DNA of 44,578 bases from an uncultured Oscillospiraceae bacterium (GTDB lineage Bacteria; Bacillota; Clostridia; Oscillospirales; Acutalibacteraceae), in contig CASFRX010000019.1 in NCBI GenBank assembly GCA_949297075.1, positions 1 to 44,578 of the forward strand. The letters are read 5' to 3'. The position numbers and the translations under genes were made by a program. Under the pieces are notes generated by a model. It was not told the DNA's origin. It did not search any database and saw only the letters and a list, made by a program, of their open reading frames with translations. Positions 1-7,554 of the stretch are shown here, in pieces (the first letter of the stretch is position 1; each line of letters starts with the position of its first letter).

Positions 1-32
1 CAATATCTTATGTTCTGTGTTATACTTTTCAT
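1..32 (-). CDS. Partial insertion-sequence transposase, N-terminus only
   Basis: The minus strand has an ATG at 32 that reads MKSITQNIRY before leaving the window. A Shine-Dalgarno-like AAAGGA lies about 10 nt upstream. The peptide resembles, from memory, the N-terminus of helix-turn-helix IS transposases (IS3/IS481 type, starting M-x-S-I-T-Q-x-x-R-Y). Only ten codons are visible, so the family call is tentative. If right, the IS ends somewhere between about 98 and 170, just in front of the promoter of the next gene. Confidence 0.4.
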   Translation of the reverse strand, partial: MKSITQNIRY

Positions 33-98
33 AGTGATTGAGTCCTTTCTGTTGGATTTTTGTTTGTGGTGAACTTATTCTATCAGAACTCAATCACT
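33..98. repeat. 11-bp inverted repeat with a 44-nt loop
   Basis: AGTGATTGAGT at 33-43 is perfectly complementary to ACTCAATCACT at 88-98, and a short T run follows on the plus strand. It lies directly upstream of the putative minus-strand transposase start. It could be a leader hairpin or terminal structure of the IS, or a terminator for a gene to the left. The sequence alone does not decide. Confidence 0.5.
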
Positions 99-168
99 TT
101 TTCTATTCCTTTTTGTCTCACATCAATTGTAAACCTACATAATTGTCGCAGGTCTGACGCTTTTATGG

Positions 169-198
169 TTGACAAATACATATCATAAGTATTATAAT
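169..198 (+). promoter_or_regulatory. Promoter of the crp-like/secA/murD operon
   Basis: TTGACA at 169-174 and TATAAT at 193-198 are both perfect consensus hexamers separated by 18 nt. Transcription would start near 205, leaving a short leader before the start codon at 232. Confidence 0.75.
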
Positions 199-231
199 TG
201 ACTTTAACTATGGATAATGGGGTGGAAAGGA

Positions 232-906
232 ATGAAAGCCAGGCGGGAGCTGCACGAAAAATCGGCAAGCCTTATTAAAGCGCATCCTGCTTTTTGCGGT
301 GCGCCGCAGGAAACAGTCAGCCGTGTGATTATCGGAGATAGTGCAACACTTCGGGATGTTGCAAAAGCCGCCCCTGTCCTGCCCTGCCACTCTCCCAAAA
401 ACGCCGCAGCCTTGCTGCTCACGGGTAAATGCCATATCTGCGTTGACGGGAAGATTATCGATATTAAAAAACAAGGGGCTTTCCTCGGCATGGAAAAGCT
501 TTTCGGGCTTGAAAGCGCCGATGAAAAAATAGTTTCGGCTGAAAGCTGTAAGGTGCTTTACCTGAAGCGTGAAGCTGTTGAAGAAATCGTAAAAAGCAGC
601 CCCGAAGCGGAAAAGTGCTTTAATGAATGGCTTTCGGATACGGCGGATAAGCTCAAGGAAAAGGAGCAGACTCAGATCAACTCAAATTCCGAAAAAATCC
701 TTGCGGAATATTTCTTGTCTAAACGCCGAAACGAAAAGGGCGAAATTCGGCTGCCAACCGATATGCAAAAAATTGCAAAGCATTTGGGGCTTAATAAGGA
801 TAGCTTTTTCGCCGCATTGCAGGCTCTCAATTCATCGGGAGCAATAGCCCTAAAGGGGAGCTCAATTTACACAGACACTGAAAAACTCAACGGATTTATT
901 AAATAA
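232..906 (+). CDS. Crp/Fnr-family-like transcriptional regulator
   Basis: 224-residue protein with the Crp/Fnr layout. The N-terminal half resembles the cyclic-nucleotide-binding-like beta-roll (GKCHICVDGKIIDI, KKQGAFLGMEKLFG), followed by an interdomain helix and a C-terminal winged helix-turn-helix (DMQKIAKHLGLNKDSFFAAL). I see no Fnr-type iron-sulfur cysteine cluster and no intact cAMP phosphate-binding cassette, so the ligand is unknown. I prefer the ATG at 232, which has GGTGG about 6 nt upstream; an in-frame ATG at 217 lacks a good ribosome site. It is first in an apparent operon, 46 nt ahead of secA with no terminator between, which is an unusual neighbour for secA. The family call is fairly secure, the target genes are not known. 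Confidence 0.78.
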   Translation: MKARRELHEKSASLIKAHPAFCGAPQETVSRVIIGDSATLRDVAKAAPVLPCHSPKNAAALLLTGKCHICVDGKIIDIKKQGAFLGMEKLFGLESADEKIVSAESCKVLYLKREAVEEIVKSSPEAEKCFNEWLSDTADKLKEKEQTQINSNSEKILAEYFLSKRRNEKGEIRLPTDMQKIAKHLGLNKDSFFAALQALNSSGAIALKGSSIYTDTEKLNGFIK

Positions 907-952
907 AAATCAGCTTCTAATCATAAAATAACCACAGGAAGGAAATGAAAAG

Positions 953-3697
953 ATGTCATTTTTCAAAAAACTGTTTGGTGATTATTCATCAAAGGAAATC
1001 AAGCGCATGACCCCAATCAAAAACAAGGTTTTGGCTCTTGAAGAGGAGTATGCCGCCCTGAGCGATAAGGAGCTTCAGGCGAAAACTCCCGAATTTAAAG
1101 AAAGGCTCGCCAAGGGCGAAACTCTCGATGATATTCTGCCCGAAGCTTTCGCCGCCTGCCGTGAAGCGTCATGGCGTGTGCTCAAGGAAAAGCACTATCC
1201 CGTTCAGATTCTCGGCGGTATTGTGCTCCACCAGGGCCGAATTGCCGAGATGAAAACAGGTGAAGGCAAAACCCTCACAACTACTCTCCCTGCATACCTC
1301 AATGCTCTCAGCGGCAAGGGCGTTCACATTGTTACGGTTAACGATTATCTTGCCCGCCGTGACTCCGAATGGATGGGCAAGGTTTACCGCTTTATGGGTC
1401 TTACGGTAGGCCTTATTGTTCACGACTGCGATAATAATCAGCGCCGTGAAGCCTATGCCGCAGATATTACCTACGGCACAAACAACGAAATGGGCTTCGA
1501 CTATCTTCGTGACAACATGGTTCAGTATAAAGAAAACCGTGTTCAGCGCGGCCATAATTTTGCTATCGTAGATGAGGTTGACTCAATCCTTATTGATGAG
1601 GCAAGAACTCCCCTTATTATTTCCGGCCGAGGCGAAGCTTCCACTCAGCTCTACGAGCTTGCAGACCGCTTTGCAAAAAGCCTTCGCATGGTAAAGGTTC
1701 GTGAGCTGGACTCCAAGAAAGAAACGGCGGAAACCGTTGCGGAAGACGGTGACTATGTTGTTGACGAAAAGGCTCGCACAGCAACTCTCACAAAGAGCGG
1801 CGTAGAAAAGGCAGAGCGCTATTTCAATGTTGAAAATCTCATGGACGGCGGCAACCTCACCATTCAGCACCACATTAACCAGGCAATTAAGGCAAACGGC
1901 GTTATGCGCCGTGATATTGACTATGTTGTAAAAGACGGCAAAATCCTCATTGTTGATGAGTTCACAGGCCGTATTATGCTCGGCCGCCGCTACAACGAGG
2001 GCCTGCATCAGGCTATTGAAGCCAAAGAGGGAGTTAAGGTTGAAAACGAGAGCAAAACTCTTGCAACCATAACTTTCCAGAACTATTTCCGTATGTTCGA
2101 TAAGCTTTCCGGTATGACAGGTACGGCGAAAACGGAGAGCGTAGAATTTCAGGAAATCTACAACCTCGATGTTGTTGAAGTTCCCACAAACAAGCCCCTT
2201 GCAAGAAAAGACAACAACGATGTTATTTACAAAACAGAGAAAGTTAAATTTCTTGCTATTCTCGACAGAATTGAGGAGTGCCACGCAAAGGGTCAGCCTG
2301 TGCTTGTGGGTACAATCTCAATCGAAAAATCCGAAATTCTCAGTGCCCTGCTCAAAAAGAGAGGCATTAAGCATCAGGTCTTGAATGCAAAGTTCCACGA
2401 AAAGGAAGCTGAAATTATTGCTCAGGCAGGTAAGCTCGGCGCTGTTACTATTGCCACCAATATGGCAGGCCGCGGTACCGATATTAAGCTTGGCGGTAAC
2501 GCTGAATTTCTCGCAAAGAGCGAAATGCGCCGCATGGGCTTCAGCGAAGAGATGATAGCCGAGGCAACAGGCTTTGCCGAAACAGATAACGAAGAAATTC
2601 TCAACGCAAGGAAGACATTTACAGAGCTTGAAGAAAAATATAAGGCAGAAATTGCTCCTGAGGCAGAGGAAGTGCGCAAGGCAGGCGGACTTTATATCAT
2701 AGGCACAGAGCGCCATGAATCCCGCCGTATAGATAATCAGCTCAGAGGCCGTTCAGGCCGTCAGGGAGACCCCGGCGAAAGCCAGTTCTTCCTGAGCTTT
2801 GATGACGATGTAACCCGTCTTTTCGGCGGCGAGAGAGCGCAGATGATGCTTGAACGCCTCAATGCTCCGGAAGATATGCCTCTTGATACAAAGGTTTTCT
2901 CAAATATCGTGGAAAATGCACAGAAAAAGGTTGAAAGCCAGAACTTTGCAATCCGTAAGAATGTTTTGCAGTATGACGATGTTATGAACCAACAGCGTGA
3001 GCTTATTTATAAACAGCGCAATCAGGTTCTTGACGGAGATGAGCTCAAGCCGAAGCTGCTCAAAATGATGGAAGATGATATCAACGATGCAATAGATTTG
3101 TATTTGCCCGAATCCGTTTCTCCGAGCGAATGGAATCTTGAGGGACTTCGCAGCACCTTCGGCGGCTGGCTCTGCGGCGCAGAAGATTTCCCGGAGGGTA
3201 CAACGGACAGAGACGAAGTCAGACTTCAGCTTGTTGAAAACGGCGAAGCTCTCTATGAAAAGCGCACTCAGGAGCTTGGGGAGCTTATGCCCCTGCTTGA
3301 GCGCAAGGTTCTGCTTGATAATGTTGACGCTAAGTGGATGGATCATTTAGATGCCATGGAAGAGCTCAAGCGTGGTATCGGCCTTCGTGCCTACGGTCAG
3401 AAAGACCCCGTTGTTGCATTCCGCTTTGAGAGCTACGATATGTTTGACGATATGACCCGTCAGATTCGCCAGGATACTATCCGTATGCTTATGACCGTAA
3501 GAGTCAAGACAGAAGAGGATACAAAGCGAGAGCAAAAGGTTAAAGAGGTTGCAACAAACGCAGGGGGCGATACAAGCGATAAGAAGCGACCCGTGCGCAA
3601 ATCCGCAGCCCAAAAAGTCGGCCCTAACGACCCCTGCCCCTGCGGAAGCGGCAAGAAATATAAGAAATGCTGCGGCTCTCCCACAGCGGCAAAATAA
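953..3697 (+). CDS. secA: Preprotein translocase ATPase SecA
   Basis: 914 residues, full length for SecA. It is the ATP-driven motor that pushes unfolded preproteins through the SecYEG channel at the cytoplasmic membrane. Visible hallmarks are Walker A TGEGKT (102-107), the DEAD-like DEVD box (207-210) followed by [15 protein letters not shown], the motif [14 protein letters not shown], and the helicase motif [10 protein letters not shown]. The C-terminus carries the zinc/SecB-binding tail [13 protein letters not shown] with Cys895, 897, 906 and 907, marking it as the housekeeping SecA1 rather than an accessory SecA2. AGGAAGG precedes the ATG at good spacing. It lies between the Crp-like gene and murD in one plus-strand operon. 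Confidence 0.98.
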   Translation: MSFFKKLFGDYSSKEIKRMTPIKNKVLALEEEYAALSDKELQAKTPEFKERLAKGETLDDILPEAFAACREASWRVLKEKHYPVQILGGIVLHQGRIAEMKTGEGKTLTTTLPAYLNALSGKGVHIVTVNDYLARRDSEWMGKVYRFMGLTVGLIVHDCDNNQRREAYAADITYGTNNEMGFDYLRDNMVQYKENRVQRGHNFAIVDEVDSILIDEARTPLIISGRGEASTQLYELADRFAKSLRMVKVRELDSKKETAETVAEDGDYVVDEKARTATLTKSGVEKAERYFNVENLMDGGNLTIQHHINQAIKANGVMRRDIDYVVKDGKILIVDEFTGRIMLGRRYNEGLHQAIEAKEGVKVENESKTLATITFQNYFRMFDKLSGMTGTAKTESVEFQEIYNLDVVEVPTNKPLARKDNNDVIYKTEKVKFLAILDRIEECHAKGQPVLVGTISIEKSEILSALLKKRGIKHQVLNAKFHEKEAEIIAQAGKLGAVTIATNMAGRGTDIKLGGNAEFLAKSEMRRMGFSEEMIAEATGFAETDNEEILNARKTFTELEEKYKAEIAPEAEEVRKAGGLYIIGTERHESRRIDNQLRGRSGRQGDPGESQFFLSFDDDVTRLFGGERAQMMLERLNAPEDMPLDTKVFSNIVENAQKKVESQNFAIRKNVLQYDDVMNQQRELIYKQRNQVLDGDELKPKLLKMMEDDINDAIDLYLPESVSPSEWNLEGLRSTFGGWLCGAEDFPEGTTDRDEVRLQLVENGEALYEKRTQELGELMPLLERKVLLDNVDAKWMDHLDAMEELKRGIGLRAYGQKDPVVAFRFESYDMFDDMTRQIRQDTIRMLMTVRVKTEEDTKREQKVKEVATNAGGDTSDKKRPVRKSAAQKVGPNDPCPCGSGKKYKKCCGSPTAAK

Positions 3698-3732
3698 ATC
3701 AACCAACAATACAAAAAGGAATATAATGCCTT

Positions 3733-5040
3733 ATGTATCAACAGCTTATTGATTTTTTTAAAGATAAATCCGTGCTTATTCTCGGCCTCGGCCGGGAGGG
3801 CAGGGCTACGCTCAAATTTTTGCGTAAATATTATCCCGAAACGAAGTTTACCGTTGCGGATAAAAACCTCGTAAAGGTTGATGACGATAATGTTGAGCTG
3901 ATTTGCGGCGAAAATTACCTCGACTGCATTAACGGCTTTGATATCGTTATGCAGAGCCCCGGTATCTCACTCCGTGATGTCAAAATCGCTCCCACGACTA
4001 CCGTTACGGGGGAAATGGATTTGTTTTTGCGCTTTGTTCCCTGCAAAAAAATCGGCATCACGGGCACCAAGGGCAAGACAACCACAACTACCCTGATTTT
4101 CCGTATGCTTCAGGCGGCAGGCGTGCCAAGCATGGTTATGGGAAATATAGGAACCCCCGTTTTTGAAAGCCTTGACGAGGTTGAGGGCAAGGTTGCCGTA
4201 ATAGAAATGAGCTGTCATCAGCTTGAGTTTTCCCATGCTTCGCCCAATGTTGCGGTTTTTACAAACGCCTATCCCGAGCACCTCGACCATTACAACGGCT
4301 TTGAGGGATATATCGGCGCAAAGCTGAATATAGTGCGCTATCAGAATGAGGAAGATTTGTTCATTTGCAACGCTGACCAGCCTCTTGAAAGCGCAGCCGG
4401 CGATTTGAGCTTCGTCAAATCCCGCAGGAAAGAAATCAGCTGTAAGGCATATGAAAATGATGAGTTTTTCAGGAAGCTGACATCTCTTTCTCCTGCGCTT
4501 CCCGGAGAGCATCAGTGGCAGGATATTTTCTTTGCCGCAACGGCAGTCAGGGAATTTGGCGCAAGTGACGAGGCAATAGAAAAGGCGGTTGCCGAATTTA
4601 CGGGAATCGAGCATAGGCTTGAGCATTTCAACACGAGAAAAGGCATTAAGTTCTATGACGATGCAATCGCAACAATTCCAAACGCCGTTTTGGGCAATGT
4701 TCATGCTCTCGGCAATGTGGGCACGCTTATAATAGGCGGCATGGACAGAGGGCTTGATTACAGCGAATTTGTTGAGGAGCTTATGACTGCTCCCATTGAT
4801 AATCTTATCTGTATGCCGGAAACCGGCTATAATATTGCCGATGAGCTTGTGAAAAAGGGCTGTGGGCTCAATATTATAAAATGCGAAACGCTTGAAGAAG
4901 CGGTTGCAAAGAGCTTCGAGGTAACTCAGGAGGGCAAGGCTTGTTTGCTCTCTCCTGCGGCGGCAAGCTACAATCGGTATAAGAATTTTGAAGAAAAGGG
5001 CAATGCCTTTAAGCGGTTGGTGGCGGAATATGACACCTGA
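3733..5040 (+). CDS. murD: UDP-N-acetylmuramoylalanine--D-glutamate ligase (MurD)
   Basis: 435-residue Mur ligase that adds D-glutamate to UDP-MurNAc-L-Ala in cytoplasmic peptidoglycan precursor synthesis. The N-terminal nucleotide-binding region has GLGREG near residue 18, the central ATP loop is GTKGKTT (111-117), and NAYPEHLDHY (178-187) plus the Lys in IGAKLNI (probably the carbamylated lysine, ~197) fit the family. The C-terminal region has HRLE but YDDAIATIPNA where many MurD proteins have NDSKATN, so it is a divergent member. The start at 3733 sits 12 nt from AAAAAGGA; an out-of-frame ATG at 3726 is better spaced to that site and encodes only eight codons. It follows secA by 35 nt and overlaps the next gene. 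Confidence 0.88.
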   Translation: MYQQLIDFFKDKSVLILGLGREGRATLKFLRKYYPETKFTVADKNLVKVDDDNVELICGENYLDCINGFDIVMQSPGISLRDVKIAPTTTVTGEMDLFLRFVPCKKIGITGTKGKTTTTTLIFRMLQAAGVPSMVMGNIGTPVFESLDEVEGKVAVIEMSCHQLEFSHASPNVAVFTNAYPEHLDHYNGFEGYIGAKLNIVRYQNEEDLFICNADQPLESAAGDLSFVKSRRKEISCKAYENDEFFRKLTSLSPALPGEHQWQDIFFAATAVREFGASDEAIEKAVAEFTGIEHRLEHFNTRKGIKFYDDAIATIPNAVLGNVHALGNVGTLIIGGMDRGLDYSEFVEELMTAPIDNLICMPETGYNIADELVKKGCGLNIIKCETLEEAVAKSFEVTQEGKACLLSPAAASYNRYKNFEEKGNAFKRLVAEYDT

Positions 5041-5524
5041 GTTTTTGATTGAAAACGAAAAGCAAATCGGCTTGGAAATTGATGCCCTTACGGCGGAAAA
5101 TCCTGTAGGCACACAGGATTATGTGGTGAATTTTCTCAGAGAAAATGAGGAGAATTTTGCGCATTCCCGTGCCGTCAGTGCCTGCCTTGCAAGGCTTGTT
5201 AGCCGCTGGCTCATGCACCGCAAAAATAAGGACAATTTGGTTCGGATTCTCAGCGAAAACGGGTATTTGCGCCGTGTTTATTTCGGCGAGCTGAATACTT
5301 ATAAGTATTCGATTATTTTTGCCGCAAAGCGTGTAATGCGCAAAGGCGATGTGAAGCTAAGCGGTGAAATAATCGAGCTGATAAAAAATAACCCCTACCG
5401 TGACGATACGGCAGAGGACTACAGTGATAGATTTTCCTGGAGATTTATTGCGAAAAAAATATTGGATTCCCAAGAGGAATATTTAAAATTGAGCGATGAT
5501 ATTATCGCTTTGTTGCGTGAGTAA
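5030..5524 (+). CDS. Hypothetical protein, HEAT-like helical
   Basis: 164 residues, mostly amphipathic helices with many Lys, Arg and Glu residues and no signal peptide or membrane segment. I do not recognise a named family. The helical repeats loosely suggest a HEAT-like or adaptor fold, but this is an impression only. The ATG at 5030 is preferred: it overlaps the murD stop by 11 nt and has GGTGGCGG just upstream inside murD, which suggests translational coupling. Two in-frame upstream starts (TTG 4988, ATG 5003) are possible but poorly supported. It is last in the Crp-like/secA/murD operon. Confidence 0.6.
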   Translation: MTPEFLIENEKQIGLEIDALTAENPVGTQDYVVNFLRENEENFAHSRAVSACLARLVSRWLMHRKNKDNLVRILSENGYLRRVYFGELNTYKYSIIFAAKRVMRKGDVKLSGEIIELIKNNPYRDDTAEDYSDRFSWRFIAKKILDSQEEYLKLSDDIIALLRE

Positions 5525-5565
5525 TATTTTGATAGCCTAATTGTATATTTGTAATTTGGTTCAAT

Positions 5566-5590
5566 TTGTAGGGGACGGCGTCCCCTACAA
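5566..5590. repeat. 25-bp near-perfect palindrome
   Basis: TTGTAGGGGACG at 5566-5577 and CGTCCCCTACAA at 5579-5590 form 12-bp arms around a single G. No T run follows on either side, so it is not a standard intrinsic terminator. It resembles a REP-like mobile palindrome or a protein-binding dyad and lies just upstream of the 74-bp repeats. Confidence 0.8.
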
Positions 5591-5620
5591 GCCTAACTAA
5601 AAGCTTCGTATATTAGAAAT

Positions 5621-5829
5621 CTGTTGAGATATCCGCAGATAACACTTCCTTGAACAAATCTACTGTATTGAGGCATTGAAGGTATATTGAAGACCTGTTG
5701 AGATATCCGCAGATAACACTTCCTTGAACAAATCTACTGTATTGAGGCATTGAAGGTATATTGGAGACCTGTTGAGATATCCGCAAATTAAACTTTCCTG
5801 AACAAATCTACATTATTGAGGCATTAAAA
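5621..5829. repeat. Tandem array of a 74-bp repeat, about 2.8 copies
   Basis: CTGTTGAG begins at 5621, 5695 and 5769, giving an exact 74-bp period. The first two units are almost identical; the third has diverged and stops at the start codon of the next gene. A 41-bp core (5623-5663, 5697-5737, 5771-5811) is the reverse complement of the core found twice at 18109-18230. The array fills most of the 305-base gap between genes. The GAGG in the third unit (5818-5821) lies 8 nt before the ATG at 5830 and probably serves as its ribosome site. Confidence 0.92.
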
Positions 5830-6549
5830 ATGCAGATGATGATGAGCCATATGAGATCGGCAATGGAAAAATATAATATGGTGGAGGACGGCGATAGAAT
5901 TGCCGTCGGACTATCGGGCGGCAAGGACAGCACGGCTATGCTTGTTGCCCTTGCAAATATGCGCAGATTTTATCCGAAAAAGTATGAGCTTGCGGCAATT
6001 TCTCTTGACCCCTGCTTCGGCGGAGTGCAGACGGATTTTTCGCCCCTTGAAAAGCTTTGTGAGGAGCTTGATGTTGAGTATATAATCAAGCGCACGGAGC
6101 TGGGCAAGATTATTTTTGAGGTCAGGCAGGAGAAAAACCCCTGTAGCCTTTGCGCCAAAATGCGCCGAGGTGCGCTGCACGATGCGGCAAAAGCGGCAGG
6201 CTGCAATAAGGTGGCCTTGGGGCATCATATGGACGATGCGGCGGAAACATTTATGATGAATCTGCTCAACGGCGGCTATATCGGCTGCTTTTCTCCTGTG
6301 ACTTATCTTTCACGAAAAGATATTCATGTTATCAGACCAATGATTTTCTGCCGGGAGAGTGAGCCGGCAAGAATTGTGAGAAGAATGGAGCTGCCTGTTG
6401 TCAAAAGCCGCTGCCCTGCGGACGGAGTAACGGAGAGGGAAAGCATGAAAGCTCTGCTGACGAGCTTTGAAAAGAAATACGGCGATATACGCTCCAAAAT
6501 TATAACCGCCTTGCAGAATAAAGAGATAGACGGCTGGGGCATAGATTGA
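5830..6549 (+). CDS. ttcA: TtcA-family tRNA 2-thiocytidine synthesis protein
   Basis: 239-residue cytoplasmic PP-loop ATPase of the TtcA/TtuA group, expected to adenylate and thiolate a tRNA base (C32 in the characterised TtcA). The PP-loop SGGKDS is at 29-34, the CxxC pair in NPCSLC is Cys105/Cys108, the motif LGHHMDDAAET follows, and a further Cys lies in SRCPADG; these cysteines fit the iron-sulfur site of the family. It is shorter than the E. coli protein, as is common for Clostridia members. The start uses a GAGG donated by the last 74-bp repeat, with further in-frame Met codons just inside. It is monocistronic and ends at a terminator shared with the opposing mrp gene. The exact tRNA target cannot be read from the sequence. 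Confidence 0.88.
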   Translation: MQMMMSHMRSAMEKYNMVEDGDRIAVGLSGGKDSTAMLVALANMRRFYPKKYELAAISLDPCFGGVQTDFSPLEKLCEELDVEYIIKRTELGKIIFEVRQEKNPCSLCAKMRRGALHDAAKAAGCNKVALGHHMDDAAETFMMNLLNGGYIGCFSPVTYLSRKDIHVIRPMIFCRESEPARIVRRMELPVVKSRCPADGVTERESMKALLTSFEKKYGDIRSKIITALQNKEIDGWGID

Positions 6550-6560
6550 AATAAGAGGTA

Positions 6561-6606
6561 AGAGTGAAGAAGTGAAAAAGTGAAAAAGTAATAGTGCATA
6601 AGTGAA
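6561..6606. repeat. Degenerate AGTGAAA simple repeat
   Basis: The stretch between ttcA and the terminator is built from AGTGAAGA, AGTGAAAA, AGTGAAAA and related 7-8 bp words. It is non-coding and looks like a slippage-generated spacer. Confidence 0.6.
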
Positions 6607-6619
6607 TACAAAAGATAAA

Positions 6620-6670
6620 GGGCTGTCGAAACGCCGACACCACTGTGGTGTCGGCGAAACAGCCTCTTTT
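6620..6670. terminator. Bidirectional terminator between ttcA and mrp
   Basis: GGCTGT (6621-6626) pairs with ACAGCC (6659-6664), enclosing a strong inner stem CGCCGACACCAC / GTGGTGTCGGCG. A T-rich run follows on the plus strand and an A-rich run precedes it, so both converging transcripts could end here. Confidence 0.88.
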
Positions 6671-6685
6671 GTTGGTATATTAGGT

Positions 6686-7510
6686 TTATTCTGCCAAAGC
6701 TTTTTCGATTGCTTCAACCGCCGGTGCGATTGCGTCATCGCCTGCAAGCTCAACTGCGCCCTTGTCAACAAGCTTGGCTGTTGCAGGGTTAATGGGCAGA
6801 CGGGCAAGCACGGGCAGACCCATTTCTGCGGCAACTTCGTCAATTTTGCTCTCGCCGAAAATGGAGTGCTTCTTGCCGCAATCGGGACATTCAAAGTAGC
6901 TCATGTTTTCAACAAGGCCGAGAATGGGAATGTTCATCAGGTTCGCCATGTTGTAAGCCTTTTTGACTATCATTGTAACTAAATCCTGAGGAGTTGTTAC
7001 AACAACGATGCCGTCAATAGGCAGGTTTTGGAAAACCGTCAGCGGAACATCGCCTGTTCCGGGAGGCATATCAACAAACATATAGTCAACATCGCCCCAT
7101 GCAACCTCGTTCCAGAATTGCTGAATAACGCCTGAAATAACGGGACCTCTCCAAACAACGGGAGCATCCTCCTTTTCAAGCAGGAGATTGACGGACATCA
7201 TGCGAATACCTGTCTTGCTCTCGGCAGGGATAAGACCCATTTCGCTCTGCTCAATGGCGCTATGAACACCAAAAGCCTTGGGGATTGAGGGACCTGTTAC
7301 ATCGGCGTCGAGAATTGCGCTCTGCTTGCCCTTGGCCTGAAATGCGCTTGCAAGCAAAGAGGTTACAAGGGATTTGCCTACGCCGCCTTTGCCGCTGACT
7401 ACACCGATTACTTTTTTAACATTGCTGTATTGATTCTGAGGCAGTCTTAAATCTTTCTGTTCGTTGTCGCACTTTGATGCGCAGCTTGAACAATTACCGT
7501 CACATGCCAT
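6686..7510 (-). CDS. mrp: Mrp/NBP35-family iron-sulfur carrier ATPase
   Basis: 274-residue cytoplasmic P-loop ATPase of the Mrp/ApbC/Nbp35 family, which binds and passes on iron-sulfur clusters. The deviant Walker A GKGGVGKS is at 40-47, MPPGTGDVPL is the family switch motif, and a bridging CPDC (about residues 206-209) fits the cluster-binding CxxC. The N-terminus adds a cysteine-rich patch (C3, C7, C10, C14), as in Nbp35-like members. AGAAGG lies 9 nt upstream of the ATG. The gene follows leuS by 44 nt and is the last of the rsfS-leuS-mrp operon. Its client proteins are unknown, although the adjacent ttcA product is a plausible iron-sulfur enzyme. Confidence 0.94.
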   Translation of the reverse strand: MACDGNCSSCASKCDNEQKDLRLPQNQYSNVKKVIGVVSGKGGVGKSLVTSLLASAFQAKGKQSAILDADVTGPSIPKAFGVHSAIEQSEMGLIPAESKTGIRMMSVNLLLEKEDAPVVWRGPVISGVIQQFWNEVAWGDVDYMFVDMPPGTGDVPLTVFQNLPIDGIVVVTTPQDLVTMIVKKAYNMANLMNIPILGLVENMSYFECPDCGKKHSIFGESKIDEVAAEMGLPVLARLPINPATAKLVDKGAVELAGDDAIAPAVEAIEKALAE

Positions 7511-7554
7511 TTTGAATTACCTTCTTTTGCAAAAATTTTTATTTGAGGTTTTTA

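Noticed and set aside
3967..5112. 381-codon minus-strand open frame
   Set aside because: It lies antisense across the whole of murD, has no recognisable domain or ribosome site, and reflects codon bias of the real gene.
5621..5829. CRISPR array
   Set aside because: Units are adjacent 74-bp copies with conserved spacers; there are no unique spacers and no cas genes in the window.
6561..6606. Phase-variable coding repeat
   Set aside because: The AGTGAAA words lie after the ttcA stop and before a terminator, outside any gene.
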